NCBI RefSeq assembly: GCF_014205165.1
Contig: NZ_JACHMZ010000001.1
Span: forward strand, 2,254,501 to 2,318,500
DNA from: Micromonospora carbonacea
GTDB taxonomy: Bacteria; Actinomycetota; Actinomycetes; Mycobacteriales; Micromonosporaceae
Direction: 5' to 3'
Length of the DNA: 64,000 nucleotides
Part shown: positions 55,501-63,784 of the stretch, in pieces
Position numbering within the stretch: position 1 is the stretch's first letter
How the letters are laid out: each line of letters opens with the position of its first letter
Notes under the pieces: generated by a model
The model's database searches: none
Told to the model about the DNA's origin: nothing
What the model saw: the letters and a program-made list of their open reading frames with translations, nothing else
Made by a program: the position numbers and the translations under genes

Positions 55501-56047
55501 CGACCTGGTCGGCGAGTACGTCGGGCACACCGCCGTCAAGACCACCGACGTGTTCAACCGGGCGCGCGGCGGCGTGCTGTTCGTCGACGAGGCGTACGCG
55601 CTGACCGGCCAGGGCAACGACTTCGGCCGGGAAGCCATCGACACACTGGTGAAGCTGATGGAGGACCACCGGGACGACATCGTGGTGATCGCGGCCGGCT
55701 ACACGGGGGACATGCGCCGGTTCCTGGCCAACAACGCGGGCCTGGCCTCCCGGTTCAGCCGGCAGATCCCGTTCGAGTCGTACACCTCGTCGGAACTGGT
55801 GTCGATCCTGCAGGCGCTGGCCCGCGACGGCGGCTTCGACTTCAGCAACGACAGCATTCCCCTGCTGTACGCGCACTTCGAGAGCCTGACCCGGGACGAG
55901 ACCTTCGGCAACGGCCGGTACGCCCGCCAGTTGCTCGAACGCACCATGACCAAGCAGGCCAACCGGTTGCGCGGGGCCGCCGCGCCGACCGTGGAGGAGA
56001 TGCGCCAGTTGCGCGCGGCCGACGTGCGGGCGGCCATCGCGGCCTGA
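52553..56047 (+). CDS. Beta-helix protein fused to two CbxX/EccA-type AAA+ ATPases
   Basis: A 1164-residue protein from GTG 52553 with AAGGAG upstream. Residues ~10-520 are a right-handed parallel beta-helix: about twenty repeats of the kind ...PVFRDCTFTGIAEAALLAVG and APALDGCEIRDTRVHAVVTM. A Pro/Gly/Ala linker (520-615) leads to two AAA+ modules: Walker A GPPGTGKTTVA (~667) with B GVLFIDEAYTL (~727), and GPPGTGKTSVA (~947) with B GVLFVDEAYAL (~1005). The AAA parts match CbxX/EccA of type VII secretion, where they release or recycle secreted complexes. EccA normally has TPR repeats, so the beta-helix is a replacement. Confidence 0.9.
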   Translation: MTTSVLSVSARDTGCLTDITRALDSAAPGDTVAVRPGVYREAPLFRQNVVLVAEDGPGTVTIEVPAGAAILVAGGEVLIQDIAIRGGDERIPLLQVAAGRVRLEACTIDATAPAAVHVRGGSVQMRAGAISNPGGAGIVHEAGAGEYTRVRVHDIARYAILTSGPSAPVFRDCTFTGIAEAALLAVGVSTPRLENCHIDEVGQYAVVAQQAARPHLAGTTVLGGEVGLLASDDAAPALDGCEIRDTRVHAVVTMAQAAPTLSDTVITRARGHGLDCRGTSRPRLTDCEVRDCGAAGVVVGDAAAPHLTGGTVAGCADAGVFLTGRSTARLDGVGIRDVPIGVAIEQDADPHLHNLSIEGVRYGLHATGGAGRFSSGQVTGARAAGAKLADDATAVLSNSRFTGCRVGVEVAGNARPTLSSMAVEDSAGAGLLTGGPSVVTVSRSRISGSRGPGIRAGAGSSVTASDCEIVGNQGPGVLVETNAPVRLRGGVVRGNGGVAVDAPSPTAAVELSDVDTGHNGRPVSLPPPAAGRRDAPAADAAPGAAPAPTGGASPGVTPAGEPSDTRPRGPAPSGVEPFGSLAPADGGPGAGGPGDGPPSVGASGRATGGGRAEDGPVAALLRELDGLVGLAGVKHEVSTLVGLNQIAKRRREAGLHVPPMSRHLVFAGPPGTGKTTVARIFARILAALGVLASGQLVEVSRSDLVAEHVGGTAVKTTARFEEALGGVLFIDEAYTLSSGGGGGGHDFGREAIDTLVKLMEDHRDEVVVVVAGYSPNMRTFLAANPGLESRFARTVQFDSYSDDDLAEIVERLCRAHHYALEYETRQALVRHFSEMARTETFGNARVARQVFEDMLGRQAYRLSSNPQASDLELARLLPEDLGGQAAGPAEPAGVAQVVQDLLGRLNSMVGLDAVKREVTDVIDLIASTEARTRAGLPTPTVSRHLVFAGPPGTGKTSVARLYGQLLNAMGVLRTGQLVEVSRADLVGEYVGHTAVKTTDVFNRARGGVLFVDEAYALTGQGNDFGREAIDTLVKLMEDHRDDIVVIAAGYTGDMRRFLANNAGLASRFSRQIPFESYTSSELVSILQALARDGGFDFSNDSIPLLYAHFESLTRDETFGNGRYARQLLERTMTKQANRLRGAAAPTVEEMRQLRAADVRAAIAA

Positions 56048-56082
56048 CCCCTGTCCTGGATACGGAAGAAAGGTGCTTGAGA

Positions 56083-56589
56083 ATGCCGGCAGTGAGTATG
56101 CGGGGTGCCTGGCGGATCAGGGTGGTGAGCAAGGAGTCCCTCTTCGCGCAGCGGATCGTGTTCTCCGGTGACGTGCAGAAGATGCTCAACCTGGACGTCG
56201 GGACCTCGGCGTCAGCGAGTGGGAGGCGGTGGGCGCTCCGGTTCGAGCACGACCGCGGTGACGGCGTCTGGCGGCCGAACGTCTCGGTGGAGGCGGGCGC
56301 CATCGTCCGGCACGGCAACGAGCTCCAGCGGCTGATAGCGACGAAGGACGTGTTCTGGAGCGGTGACCGTGAACACGACGACCTGAAGGTGCTGCTGACC
56401 CGCCCCGCGCCCGCGGGTTCCCCGGAGGAGGCGGCGGGCGGCTCGCCCTTCGCCGTCGACGTCGACCTGCCCGAGCTGCCGCCATCGCCGATGCTCCCAT
56501 CGGTGGACGGTCTCGAGGCGCCGCAGGAGCGGCAGCGTTCGTACGGTGGCCAGGGGGCGGGGGTTCCCCTGCGGAGAGGGCCGTGGTGA
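56083..56589 (+). CDS. Small hypothetical protein of the type VII-like locus
   Basis: A 168-residue protein from ATG 56083 with GAAAGG upstream, 35 bp after the AAA gene. The first ~110 residues look like a compact beta-rich domain (AWRIRVVSKESLFAQRIVFS, RWALRFEHDRGDGVWRPNVS); the tail is Pro/Glu-rich and disordered. No family was recognised, and it is not a WXG100 protein. It may be an operon-specific accessory protein. Confidence 0.7.
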   Translation: MPAVSMRGAWRIRVVSKESLFAQRIVFSGDVQKMLNLDVGTSASASGRRWALRFEHDRGDGVWRPNVSVEAGAIVRHGNELQRLIATKDVFWSGDREHDDLKVLLTRPAPAGSPEEAAGGSPFAVDVDLPELPPSPMLPSVDGLEAPQERQRSYGGQGAGVPLRRGPW

Positions 56590-56629
56590 TTCTTGAGACG
56601 CCATACGCAGACTCGACGGAGGGACCGCG

Positions 56630-57634
56630 ATGACCCGTACCCCTGAAGGCCCCGTCACCCGGCGCGCCCTGCTGCGCGGCGCGGCCGCCGCCGGCGTCGC
56701 CGCCGCGGGCGGCGCGCTCACCGCCGCGCCCACACCGGCGCTCGCCGCACCCGGCGGGTTCCCCACCTACCAGTACGTCCGCGACGCCTTCGCCGGTCCA
56801 CTGCGCTACAACCCCACCGGCGAGTTCATCTTCCCCTGCGTCCGTGGCGTCTACGACAAACTCGACAGCTACCTCGGCCGCTACTACCTCTACTACGCGC
56901 CCCACGACGCGCCCGGCGGAATCTGCCTCGCCTACGCCGACCGGCTCGAAGGCCCCTACACCGAATACCCCGGCAACCCCATCGTCGACCGAGTTCTCCC
57001 CACCACGACCGTCAGCCACGTGTCGTCACCCCACGTCGTCTGGGACGCGCCCACCCGGCAGTTCTACCTCTATTTCCACGGCGAGAACTTCACCACCCGC
57101 GTGGCCCGCTCCACCGACGGCATCCGGTTCACCGACGAGACGCCCATCCTCTCCACCAGGCTCGTGCCCAACACGACCGAGACCTCCTACGCGCGGGTCT
57201 TCGAGCACTCGGTGGCCGGCAGGAACAACCGCTACGTCATGGTGTTCATGGGCCTGCACACCATCGGGCCCGGCGCTCGCAAGATCTTCTGGGGCTGGTC
57301 GCCCAACGGCTGGAGCGGCTGGCAGTTCGACCCGAACCCGCTGGTCTCACCCTCCGGCGACGGACTCACCGACATCTCCGCGCCGCACCTGCTGAAACGC
57401 AACGGCACGGCGTACCTCGCCTACCACGGCAACAGCGGCAACATGTACCTCACCGAGGTCGGCGTCAACTTCGACCGGGAGGTCCACCTCGGGGTGTTCC
57501 ACCGGCCGATCGCGTCGGACGACGGCCGCGTCGCGGCCCCCGCATTCGGCACCGACGGCGGCGTCCAGTACATGCTCTACGAGGCCGGACCCCGCCTCAA
57601 CGCCAGAATCCGCATCGCCCGCGCAGCCGGGTAG
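56630..57634 (+). CDS. Tat-exported GH43-like five-bladed beta-propeller protein
   Basis: A 334-residue protein with GGAGGGA upstream. VTRRALLRGAAAAGVAAAGG is a twin-arginine signal with a likely cut after TPALA. The mature part has repeated propeller strands (YYLYYAPHDAPGGICLAYAD, SSPHVVWDAPTRQFYLYFHG, ISAPHLLKRNGTAYLAYHG) of the glycosidase GH43/GH32-related superfamily. The canonical catalytic Asp/Glu set could not be placed with certainty. Lying 41 bp after the operon, it could bind or trim the glycan made by the nearby glycosyltransferases. Confidence 0.82.
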   Translation: MTRTPEGPVTRRALLRGAAAAGVAAAGGALTAAPTPALAAPGGFPTYQYVRDAFAGPLRYNPTGEFIFPCVRGVYDKLDSYLGRYYLYYAPHDAPGGICLAYADRLEGPYTEYPGNPIVDRVLPTTTVSHVSSPHVVWDAPTRQFYLYFHGENFTTRVARSTDGIRFTDETPILSTRLVPNTTETSYARVFEHSVAGRNNRYVMVFMGLHTIGPGARKIFWGWSPNGWSGWQFDPNPLVSPSGDGLTDISAPHLLKRNGTAYLAYHGNSGNMYLTEVGVNFDREVHLGVFHRPIASDDGRVAAPAFGTDGGVQYMLYEAGPRLNARIRIARAAG

Positions 57635-57683
57635 CGCCGGCCGGCGCATCGCCGGCGGCTGCGGCTTGTCCGTGCGCCCGGCC

Positions 57684-57768
57684 GCCGCGGGGGGACGCCC
57701 CGCGGCGACCGGGCGTGTGCGCCTGTCCGCCTGCCGGCCGCCGCCGGGGAGGGCGTCGCGCGACGCCC
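57684..57768 (+). terminator. Two GC-rich hairpins between beta-propeller gene and eccC
   Basis: GCCGCGGGG/CCCCGCGGC with a 5-base loop at 57684-57706, and the perfect palindrome GGGCGTCGCGCGACGCCC at 57751-57768. They fill most of the 192-bp gap and probably end transcription from upstream, so eccC would need its own promoter. Confidence 0.5.
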
Positions 57769-57826
57769 CCGGTGCGGAAAGTTGTCGATTCCGGGCACCG
57801 GTCAACTCTTTCCGGCCCGTAGCCGT

Positions 57827-60800
57827 GTGACGGATGTGAGCACCAGACCTTTCCGGCGGCCGGCGCGCCGCAACGGACCCGAACTGCCACACGGCGAGAT
57901 CACCCTGCAGGAGCCGCCGGTCGTTCCGGAGGTGCAGCCTGCGGGATTCCGCTCGCTCGGGATGATCCTGCCGAGCCTGCTGATGACCGGCGGGTTCATG
58001 TTCATGATGATGAGCAACTCGCTCAAGGGCCCGATGGGCATGGTCATGCTGGTCATGATGGGCGGCGGCATGGCGGGCATGGCCGTGTTCCAGATGACGA
58101 TGGCCAACGGCAACCGCAAGCAGCAGATCAACGGCGACCGGCGCGACTACTTCCGCTACCTGTCCCAGACCAGGGCGCGGGTCCGCCAGTACGCCGCGGA
58201 GCAGCAGAGCGCGCTGGCCTGGCGGCACCCCGACCCGGAGTCGCTGTGGTCGCTGGCGATGACCAGCCGGCTGTGGGAGCGCCGGCCGACGCATCCGGAC
58301 TTCGGCGAGATCCGGGTCGGCACCGGCGCCCAGCGGCTCGCGGTGCGGATCACCCCGCTGGACACCAAGCCGGTGGAGGACCTGGAACCGGTGTGCGCGA
58401 AGGCGTTGCGCCGGTTCATCAGGGCCTACACGACGGTGCCCGACCAGCCCGTCGCGCTGTGCCTGCCCGGCTTCGCGCACGTGCGGATCAGCGGCGACCG
58501 GGACGTGGCGCGGGGCATGGTGCGCGCCATGCTCGCCCAGTTGGTCACCTTCCACGCCCCGGACGAGCTGCGGCTGGCGCTGTGCATCGGCGTCGAGCAG
58601 GCCGAGCAGTGGGAGTGGGCCAAGTGGCTGCCGCACGCCAAGCACGCCACCGACGTCGACGTGGCCGGGCCGGTACGGCTGTTCGGCGCCACCCTCGAAG
58701 AGGTGGAGCGGCTGCTGGGCGCGGAGTTCGCGGCCCGCTCCCGGTACGAGGACGACGCCCAGCCCTCCCGCGAGGAACCGTTCGTCGTGGTGGTCTGCGA
58801 CGGCGGCGTCATCCCGGCGGGCGCCCGGCTGACCGTCTCCGGGTACCGCAACGCCGTCCTCGTCGACTTCGACGGCCGTGGCCTCGCCGACGGGGACAAC
58901 GTGCTCAACCTGGAGGTGTCCGCCACCGACGTGGACATGATCGAGAAGGACCACGTGGGCCGGGAGGTGCGCACGCGGCTCGCCGCACCAGACCACCTGG
59001 ACGTGCCCCGGCTGCGGGCGGTGGCCCGGATCATGGCCCGGCACGCCACCAGGGTCACCGGCGAGCAGCCGGCCAGCGGACTCAGCGCCGTCCTCGACCT
59101 GCCCGACCTGCTGGACATCCCCGACCTGGACACCTTCGACCCGCGCGCCCGGTGGGAGGCCCGCACGCCCGCCGACCGGCTGCGGGTGCCCATCGGGGTG
59201 GCCGCCGACGGCTCCCCGATCGAGCTGGACATCAAGGAATCAGCCGAGGGCGGGATGGGGCCGCACGGCATGCTCATCGGCGCCACCGGGTCGGGCAAGA
59301 GCGAGCTGCTGCGCACCCTGGTGCTGGCCCTGGCCGCCACGCACTCCTCGGAGACCCTCAACTTCGTGCTGGTGGACTTCAAGGGCGGCGCCACCTTCGT
59401 CGGGCTGGACCGGCTGCCGCACGTCTCCGCGCTCATCACCAACCTGGCCGACGAGGCCGCGCTGGTCGACCGGATGCAGACCACCCTCCAGGGGGAGCTG
59501 GTGCGCCGGCAGGAGCTGCTCCGCCGGGCCGGCAGCTTCACCTCGGTGCGCGACTACGAGAAGGCCCGCGCCCAGGGCGCCGAGCTCGAACCGCTGCCCA
59601 CCCTGTTCGTGGTGGTGGACGAGTTCAGCGAGCTGATCGCGGCCAACCCCGAGTTCATCCAGCTGTTCGTGATGATCGGTCGGCTCGGCCGCTCGCTCGC
59701 GGTGCACCTGCTGCTGGCCTCGCAGCGCCTGGAGGACGGGCGTATCCACCAGCTCGAAGGGCACCTGTCGTACCGCATCGGGCTGCGCACGTTCTCCGCG
59801 ATGGAGTCGCGGGCGGTCATCGGCGTGCCCGACGCGTACGAGCTGCCGGGTGATCCGGGCAACGGATACCTGCGTTCCAGCGTCACCAGCATCACCCGGT
59901 TCAAGGCCGCGTACGTGTCCGGCCCGCACCGGGTGCGCAGCACCGGACTGCGCCGCGAGGTGATCGCCAGCCAGGTGGTCCCGTTCACCGCCGCGGCCGC
60001 CGCGCCCGCCGTCCCGGCGCCGCTCCCGCCGGCGGAACCGACGCCGCAGGAGCCGGCCGACACCGGCACGACCGTGCTGCACGCGCTGGTGGACCGGCTG
60101 GTCGACCAGGGTCCGCCGGCACACCAGGTGTGGATGGCGCCGCTGGAGGACGCGCCCACCCTGGACGACGTGCTGCCGCCGCTGTTGCCCGACCCCGAGC
60201 ACGGGCTGCGTCCCATCGACGCCGGCCGGCACGGGCACCTGCAGGTGCCGGTCGGCCTCATCGACAAGCCGTTCGAGCAGCTGCGTGACCTGCTCGTGGT
60301 GGACCTGGCCGGGGTCGGCGGGCACGTGGGCGTGGCCGGCGGGCCGCAGAGCGGCAAGAGCACGCTGCTGCGGTCGCTGGTGTGCGGGCTGGCCCTCACC
60401 CACTCGCCGCGGCAGGTGCAGTTCTACTGCCTCGACTTCGGCGGCGGCGCGCTGGCCGGGCTGGCCGGCCTGCCCCACATCGGCGGGGTCGCCGGCCGGC
60501 ACGAGCCGGAGCGGGTGGGCCGCACGGTGGCCGAGGTCCGCTCGATCCTCGTCGAGCGGGAACGGCGCTGCGCGGAGCTGGGCATCCACGGCCGGGACGC
60601 CTACCTGCAGGCGCAGGCCGACGGCCGCATCACCGAGGACCGGTTCGGCGACGTGTTCCTGGTCGTGGACGGGTGGTTCGTGCTGCGCCAGGAGTTCGAG
60701 CCGGCCGAGGAGACGGCCCGGGACATCGCCGCCCGGGGCCTGAACTACGGGGTCCACATGATGATCTCCATGGGCCGCTGGTCGGAGCTGCACATGTCGA

Positions 60801-61810
60801 TGCGGGACAAGGTCGGCACGCGCCTCGAACTGCGCCTGGGCGACCCGGTGGAGTCCGGGATCGACCTGCGTGCGGCGGCCCAGGTGCCCCGCCGGCCGGG
60901 GCACGGGCTGACCGACGCCAAGCTGCACTTCCTCGGCGCGTTGCCGCGCATCGACGGCGTCCAGTCGGCCGAGGGGCTCGCCGCGGCCACCGAGCACCTG
61001 GTGTCCGCGGTGGCGGACAGCTGGCCCGGGGAACGCGCCGCCGCCGTGCGCACCCTGCCGGCCTCGCTGCCGATGGCCGAGCTGCCGGCGCCGCAGGAAG
61101 CCCGCATCGCGCTCGGCGTGGACGAGGACCAGCTCGCGCCGGTGTGGCACGACTTCCGGGCGATGCCGCACCTGACCGTGCTGGGGGACACCGAGAGCGG
61201 GAAGACGAACCTGCTGCGCCTCGTCGCCCACGCGATCGTCACCAGCCACACCCCGGCCCAGGCGCGCATCATGGCCGTCGACTACCGGCGGCAGCTCTTC
61301 GACGACGTGCCGGCCGCCTACCGGCTCGGCTACTCGGTCTCGCCGGACAGCACCCGGGACACCGCCGCCGAGGCGCTCGCCGGCCTCCGGCCGCGGGTTC
61401 CCGGCCCCGACATCACCCCGGAGCAGCTACGTGCCCGCGACTGGTGGACCGGCCCCGCGCTGTACGTCCTGGTCGACGACTACGAGCTGCTCGCCGGGCA
61501 CGACAACCCGCTGGCCAACCTGATCCCGTTGCTGCCCCAGGGCGGCGACATCGGCCTGCACGTGGTCGTCGCGCGGGCCGCGGCCGGAGCGATGCGGCTG
61601 TCGATGGACCCGCTGCTGCGCCGCATCCAGGAACTGAACACTCCGGACGTGGCGCTGTCCTGCCCGCCGACGGAAGGCCCGCTGCTGGGCAACACCAAGC
61701 CCCGTCCGCTGCCCCCGGGCCGGGCGTTGCTGTGCACCCGGCGCGGCAGCCGGCTGATCCAGACGGCGCTGGCACCCGCGCCGGAGGTGTCCACCGAGGC
61801 CGGCCGATGA
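57827..61810 (+). CDS. eccC: Type VII secretion ATPase EccC, single-chain form
   Basis: About 1327 residues from GTG 57827 (GTG 57836 also possible). RRPARRNGPELPHGEITLQEPP is the family's opening, two membrane helices follow (~43-62 and ~66-87). Three FtsK/SpoIIIE domains have Walker A motifs GATGSGKS (~485), GGPQSGKS (~838) and GDTESGKT (~1119). Walker B is intact in domain 1 (LFVVVDEFSEL) and altered in domain 2 (FLVVDGWFVL) and 3 (VLVDDYELL), as is usual for EccC. It powers substrate export across the inner membrane. Its stop overlaps the next start as ATGA. Confidence 0.95.
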   Translation: MTDVSTRPFRRPARRNGPELPHGEITLQEPPVVPEVQPAGFRSLGMILPSLLMTGGFMFMMMSNSLKGPMGMVMLVMMGGGMAGMAVFQMTMANGNRKQQINGDRRDYFRYLSQTRARVRQYAAEQQSALAWRHPDPESLWSLAMTSRLWERRPTHPDFGEIRVGTGAQRLAVRITPLDTKPVEDLEPVCAKALRRFIRAYTTVPDQPVALCLPGFAHVRISGDRDVARGMVRAMLAQLVTFHAPDELRLALCIGVEQAEQWEWAKWLPHAKHATDVDVAGPVRLFGATLEEVERLLGAEFAARSRYEDDAQPSREEPFVVVVCDGGVIPAGARLTVSGYRNAVLVDFDGRGLADGDNVLNLEVSATDVDMIEKDHVGREVRTRLAAPDHLDVPRLRAVARIMARHATRVTGEQPASGLSAVLDLPDLLDIPDLDTFDPRARWEARTPADRLRVPIGVAADGSPIELDIKESAEGGMGPHGMLIGATGSGKSELLRTLVLALAATHSSETLNFVLVDFKGGATFVGLDRLPHVSALITNLADEAALVDRMQTTLQGELVRRQELLRRAGSFTSVRDYEKARAQGAELEPLPTLFVVVDEFSELIAANPEFIQLFVMIGRLGRSLAVHLLLASQRLEDGRIHQLEGHLSYRIGLRTFSAMESRAVIGVPDAYELPGDPGNGYLRSSVTSITRFKAAYVSGPHRVRSTGLRREVIASQVVPFTAAAAAPAVPAPLPPAEPTPQEPADTGTTVLHALVDRLVDQGPPAHQVWMAPLEDAPTLDDVLPPLLPDPEHGLRPIDAGRHGHLQVPVGLIDKPFEQLRDLLVVDLAGVGGHVGVAGGPQSGKSTLLRSLVCGLALTHSPRQVQFYCLDFGGGALAGLAGLPHIGGVAGRHEPERVGRTVAEVRSILVERERRCAELGIHGRDAYLQAQADGRITEDRFGDVFLVVDGWFVLRQEFEPAEETARDIAARGLNYGVHMMISMGRWSELHMSMRDKVGTRLELRLGDPVESGIDLRAAAQVPRRPGHGLTDAKLHFLGALPRIDGVQSAEGLAAATEHLVSAVADSWPGERAAAVRTLPASLPMAELPAPQEARIALGVDEDQLAPVWHDFRAMPHLTVLGDTESGKTNLLRLVAHAIVTSHTPAQARIMAVDYRRQLFDDVPAAYRLGYSVSPDSTRDTAAEALAGLRPRVPGPDITPEQLRARDWWTGPALYVLVDDYELLAGHDNPLANLIPLLPQGGDIGLHVVVARAAAGAMRLSMDPLLRRIQELNTPDVALSCPPTEGPLLGNTKPRPLPPGRALLCTRRGSRLIQTALAPAPEVSTEAGR

Positions 61811-63753
61811 CCCGCACCGCCGCCCGCCCGCCCCGTACGCCCACCCCGTCGGCCCGCACCGCCGAACCGGCGGCGGCCGAGGAACTGGCCCGGCGGCTGC
61901 GGGCCCTGGCCTGCCTGCCCGGACCGTCGGCGACGCCGACCGCCTGGCCCTGCGACACCGGGCTGCTGGACTGGCTGCGCCGGATGACCTACCCCGACCT
62001 CTACACCTGGGCGGCCGAGGAGAACCTGGCGCGCCGCTGGATCGGCGGCGACGTCTTCGGCTCCCGCCTCCTGCCGCGGGCACCGGGGTTCCTCGCCGGC
62101 GTCGACGTGCGCCGGCTCGCCCCGCACCTGGTCGCGCCGCTGTTGCGGCGGGTGAGCATGACCCGTCCGGCCCCGACCGCCGCCGACCTGACGCCCGCGG
62201 CCCTGGCCGCCGACGGGGGCCCGGTCAGCACGTTCCGGCGCGACGGTGCCGCCCGGCTCTGGGGCCAACCGGAGCACGCGCCGCCGCTGCCCGACACCAC
62301 CACCATCCCGCACGTCGTGCACGGCATCTGGCTCGGCCGTCCGCTGCCGGAGTCGAACGGCTTCTGGGTCAACTACGGCGCGGCGGCCGACAGCTACGCC
62401 GGCCAGGTCGACTTCGTGCTGTGGACGGACATCCCACGGTCCCGTTTCGACGCGGCCCGCGCCACCCCGCCCGCCCCGGCCGGCCACCCCGATCCCCTGG
62501 CCCCGACGCGCGCCCTGCTCGCCTGGGCCGGCACCCACGGCATCCACCTGGTGAGCGTGGCCGAGCTGTTCCACGCGAACGCGCCGATGACCCTGCACAC
62601 CCCGTACGCGCTGGAGCTGAACCGCAGGCTGCCGCAGGGCTTCGCGGCGGCCAGCGACCACCTGCGGGTCGAGGTGGTGCACCGGTTCGGCGGCCTGTAC
62701 GCCGACGGTGACCTGCGCTTCCTGCCCGACGCCGCGCCCCCGCCGGCCGAGCGGGCCGACCGCCCGGAGGGGCCGGGTGCCGAAGGTGTGCCGGGCGGCG
62801 GCTACCGGCTGTTCCGCGGCCGGTGGGACGGGCCGCCGGCGGCCGACGGACCGGCCCGGCTGCCGGACCTGTTCGACCGGGTCGCCGCGTCGGCGCACGG
62901 GTTCACGCTGCACGCGCTCACCGACGAGATCGTCCTCAACGACGTCATCCTGGCCCCGGCGGGGCACCCCGCGCTGGCACTGTGGTTGGAGGGCGCGCGG
63001 TACAACTACCTGCGCGACCCGCGCGACCTCTACGCCGCCGACACCCCCGAGCCGGCCGACCCGGACCCGCCCACCTCGGACCCGCGAGCCGGGTCCGGCC
63101 CGCCGGTCGCGGGGGCGTCGGGGTGGCATGGGGAACCGGCCTCCTGGACCTGGGCGGTCACCGCGATGCGCACCGGGCGGGTGCACCACTGGCTGCTGGC
63201 CCGGCTGGGCATCGGCGTGGCCGATCTGGTCAGGCCGGCACCGGCGGTACGCGGGCACAGCGAGCTGAGCTGGCTGCCGCCGGTCGACGGCCAGCCGCCG
63301 GTCGCCTGCCCCGACCCGGACCCGCTGCCGACCCTGGTCGCCTGCGTGGACCTGCTGCGCTGGCAGCACCTGTCGCGCGCGGGGGACCTGTGCCTCACCG
63401 CGGTCGCTCCGCTGGTGCGCGGGCTGCCCGAACCGGACACCGCGTGGACCGCGCTGCTGCTCGCGTTCGGGCACCTCTCCACCGACCTCGGCCCGGTCAC
63501 GTCGGTCACCGACCGGCGACGCAACCAGGACCAGACCCTCGACGTGGTGACCCTGCCGCCCGAGGCCGAGGCGCTGCTGGACCGTTCCGCCACACCGGTG
63601 ACCTGGTTCGGTTCCGTCCGCTCCGGCGACGACCCCGAAGCCGCAGCGGAGGCCGCCGGCCGGGAGCACTGGTTCCTGGGCGAGCGCACGGTCCCGGCCC
63701 GGCTCCTGCCCGCCGCCCCGCACGGACACCCGGGACGGGCAAGAAAGCCGTGA
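61807..63753 (+). CDS. DXD-type glycosyltransferase coupled to eccC
   Basis: A 648-residue protein whose ATG overlaps the EccC stop. The core reads IPHVVHGIWLGRPLPESNGF (start of the sugar-binding region), VDFVLWTDIPRSRFDA, AASDHLRVEVVHRFGGLYADG with the DXD metal site Asp300-Gly-Asp302, then DEIVLNDVI. This is the GT32/TcdA-TcdB-like 'sugar-binding region containing DXD motif' family, which includes bacterial toxins. The N-terminal ~160 residues are helical. There is no signal peptide. It may modify the secretion machinery or its substrates, or itself be exported. Confidence 0.87.
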   Translation: MTRTAARPPRTPTPSARTAEPAAAEELARRLRALACLPGPSATPTAWPCDTGLLDWLRRMTYPDLYTWAAEENLARRWIGGDVFGSRLLPRAPGFLAGVDVRRLAPHLVAPLLRRVSMTRPAPTAADLTPAALAADGGPVSTFRRDGAARLWGQPEHAPPLPDTTTIPHVVHGIWLGRPLPESNGFWVNYGAAADSYAGQVDFVLWTDIPRSRFDAARATPPAPAGHPDPLAPTRALLAWAGTHGIHLVSVAELFHANAPMTLHTPYALELNRRLPQGFAAASDHLRVEVVHRFGGLYADGDLRFLPDAAPPPAERADRPEGPGAEGVPGGGYRLFRGRWDGPPAADGPARLPDLFDRVAASAHGFTLHALTDEIVLNDVILAPAGHPALALWLEGARYNYLRDPRDLYAADTPEPADPDPPTSDPRAGSGPPVAGASGWHGEPASWTWAVTAMRTGRVHHWLLARLGIGVADLVRPAPAVRGHSELSWLPPVDGQPPVACPDPDPLPTLVACVDLLRWQHLSRAGDLCLTAVAPLVRGLPEPDTAWTALLLAFGHLSTDLGPVTSVTDRRRNQDQTLDVVTLPPEAEALLDRSATPVTWFGSVRSGDDPEAAAEAAGREHWFLGERTVPARLLPAAPHGHPGRARKP

Positions 63754-63784
63754 ACTCCCGTGACCGCGCGCACGTGTTCGGAAT

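Noticed and set aside
52379..55876. 1165-codon reverse-strand frame opposite the beta-helix-AAA gene
   Set aside because: Gly/Arg/Val/His-rich text without motifs; the opposite strand has intact Walker motifs and a beta-helix.
60382..61806. Possible N-terminal extension of the DXD glycosyltransferase inside eccC
   Set aside because: The frame is open but only as a shadow of eccC; the ATGA overlap at 61807 gives a natural start.
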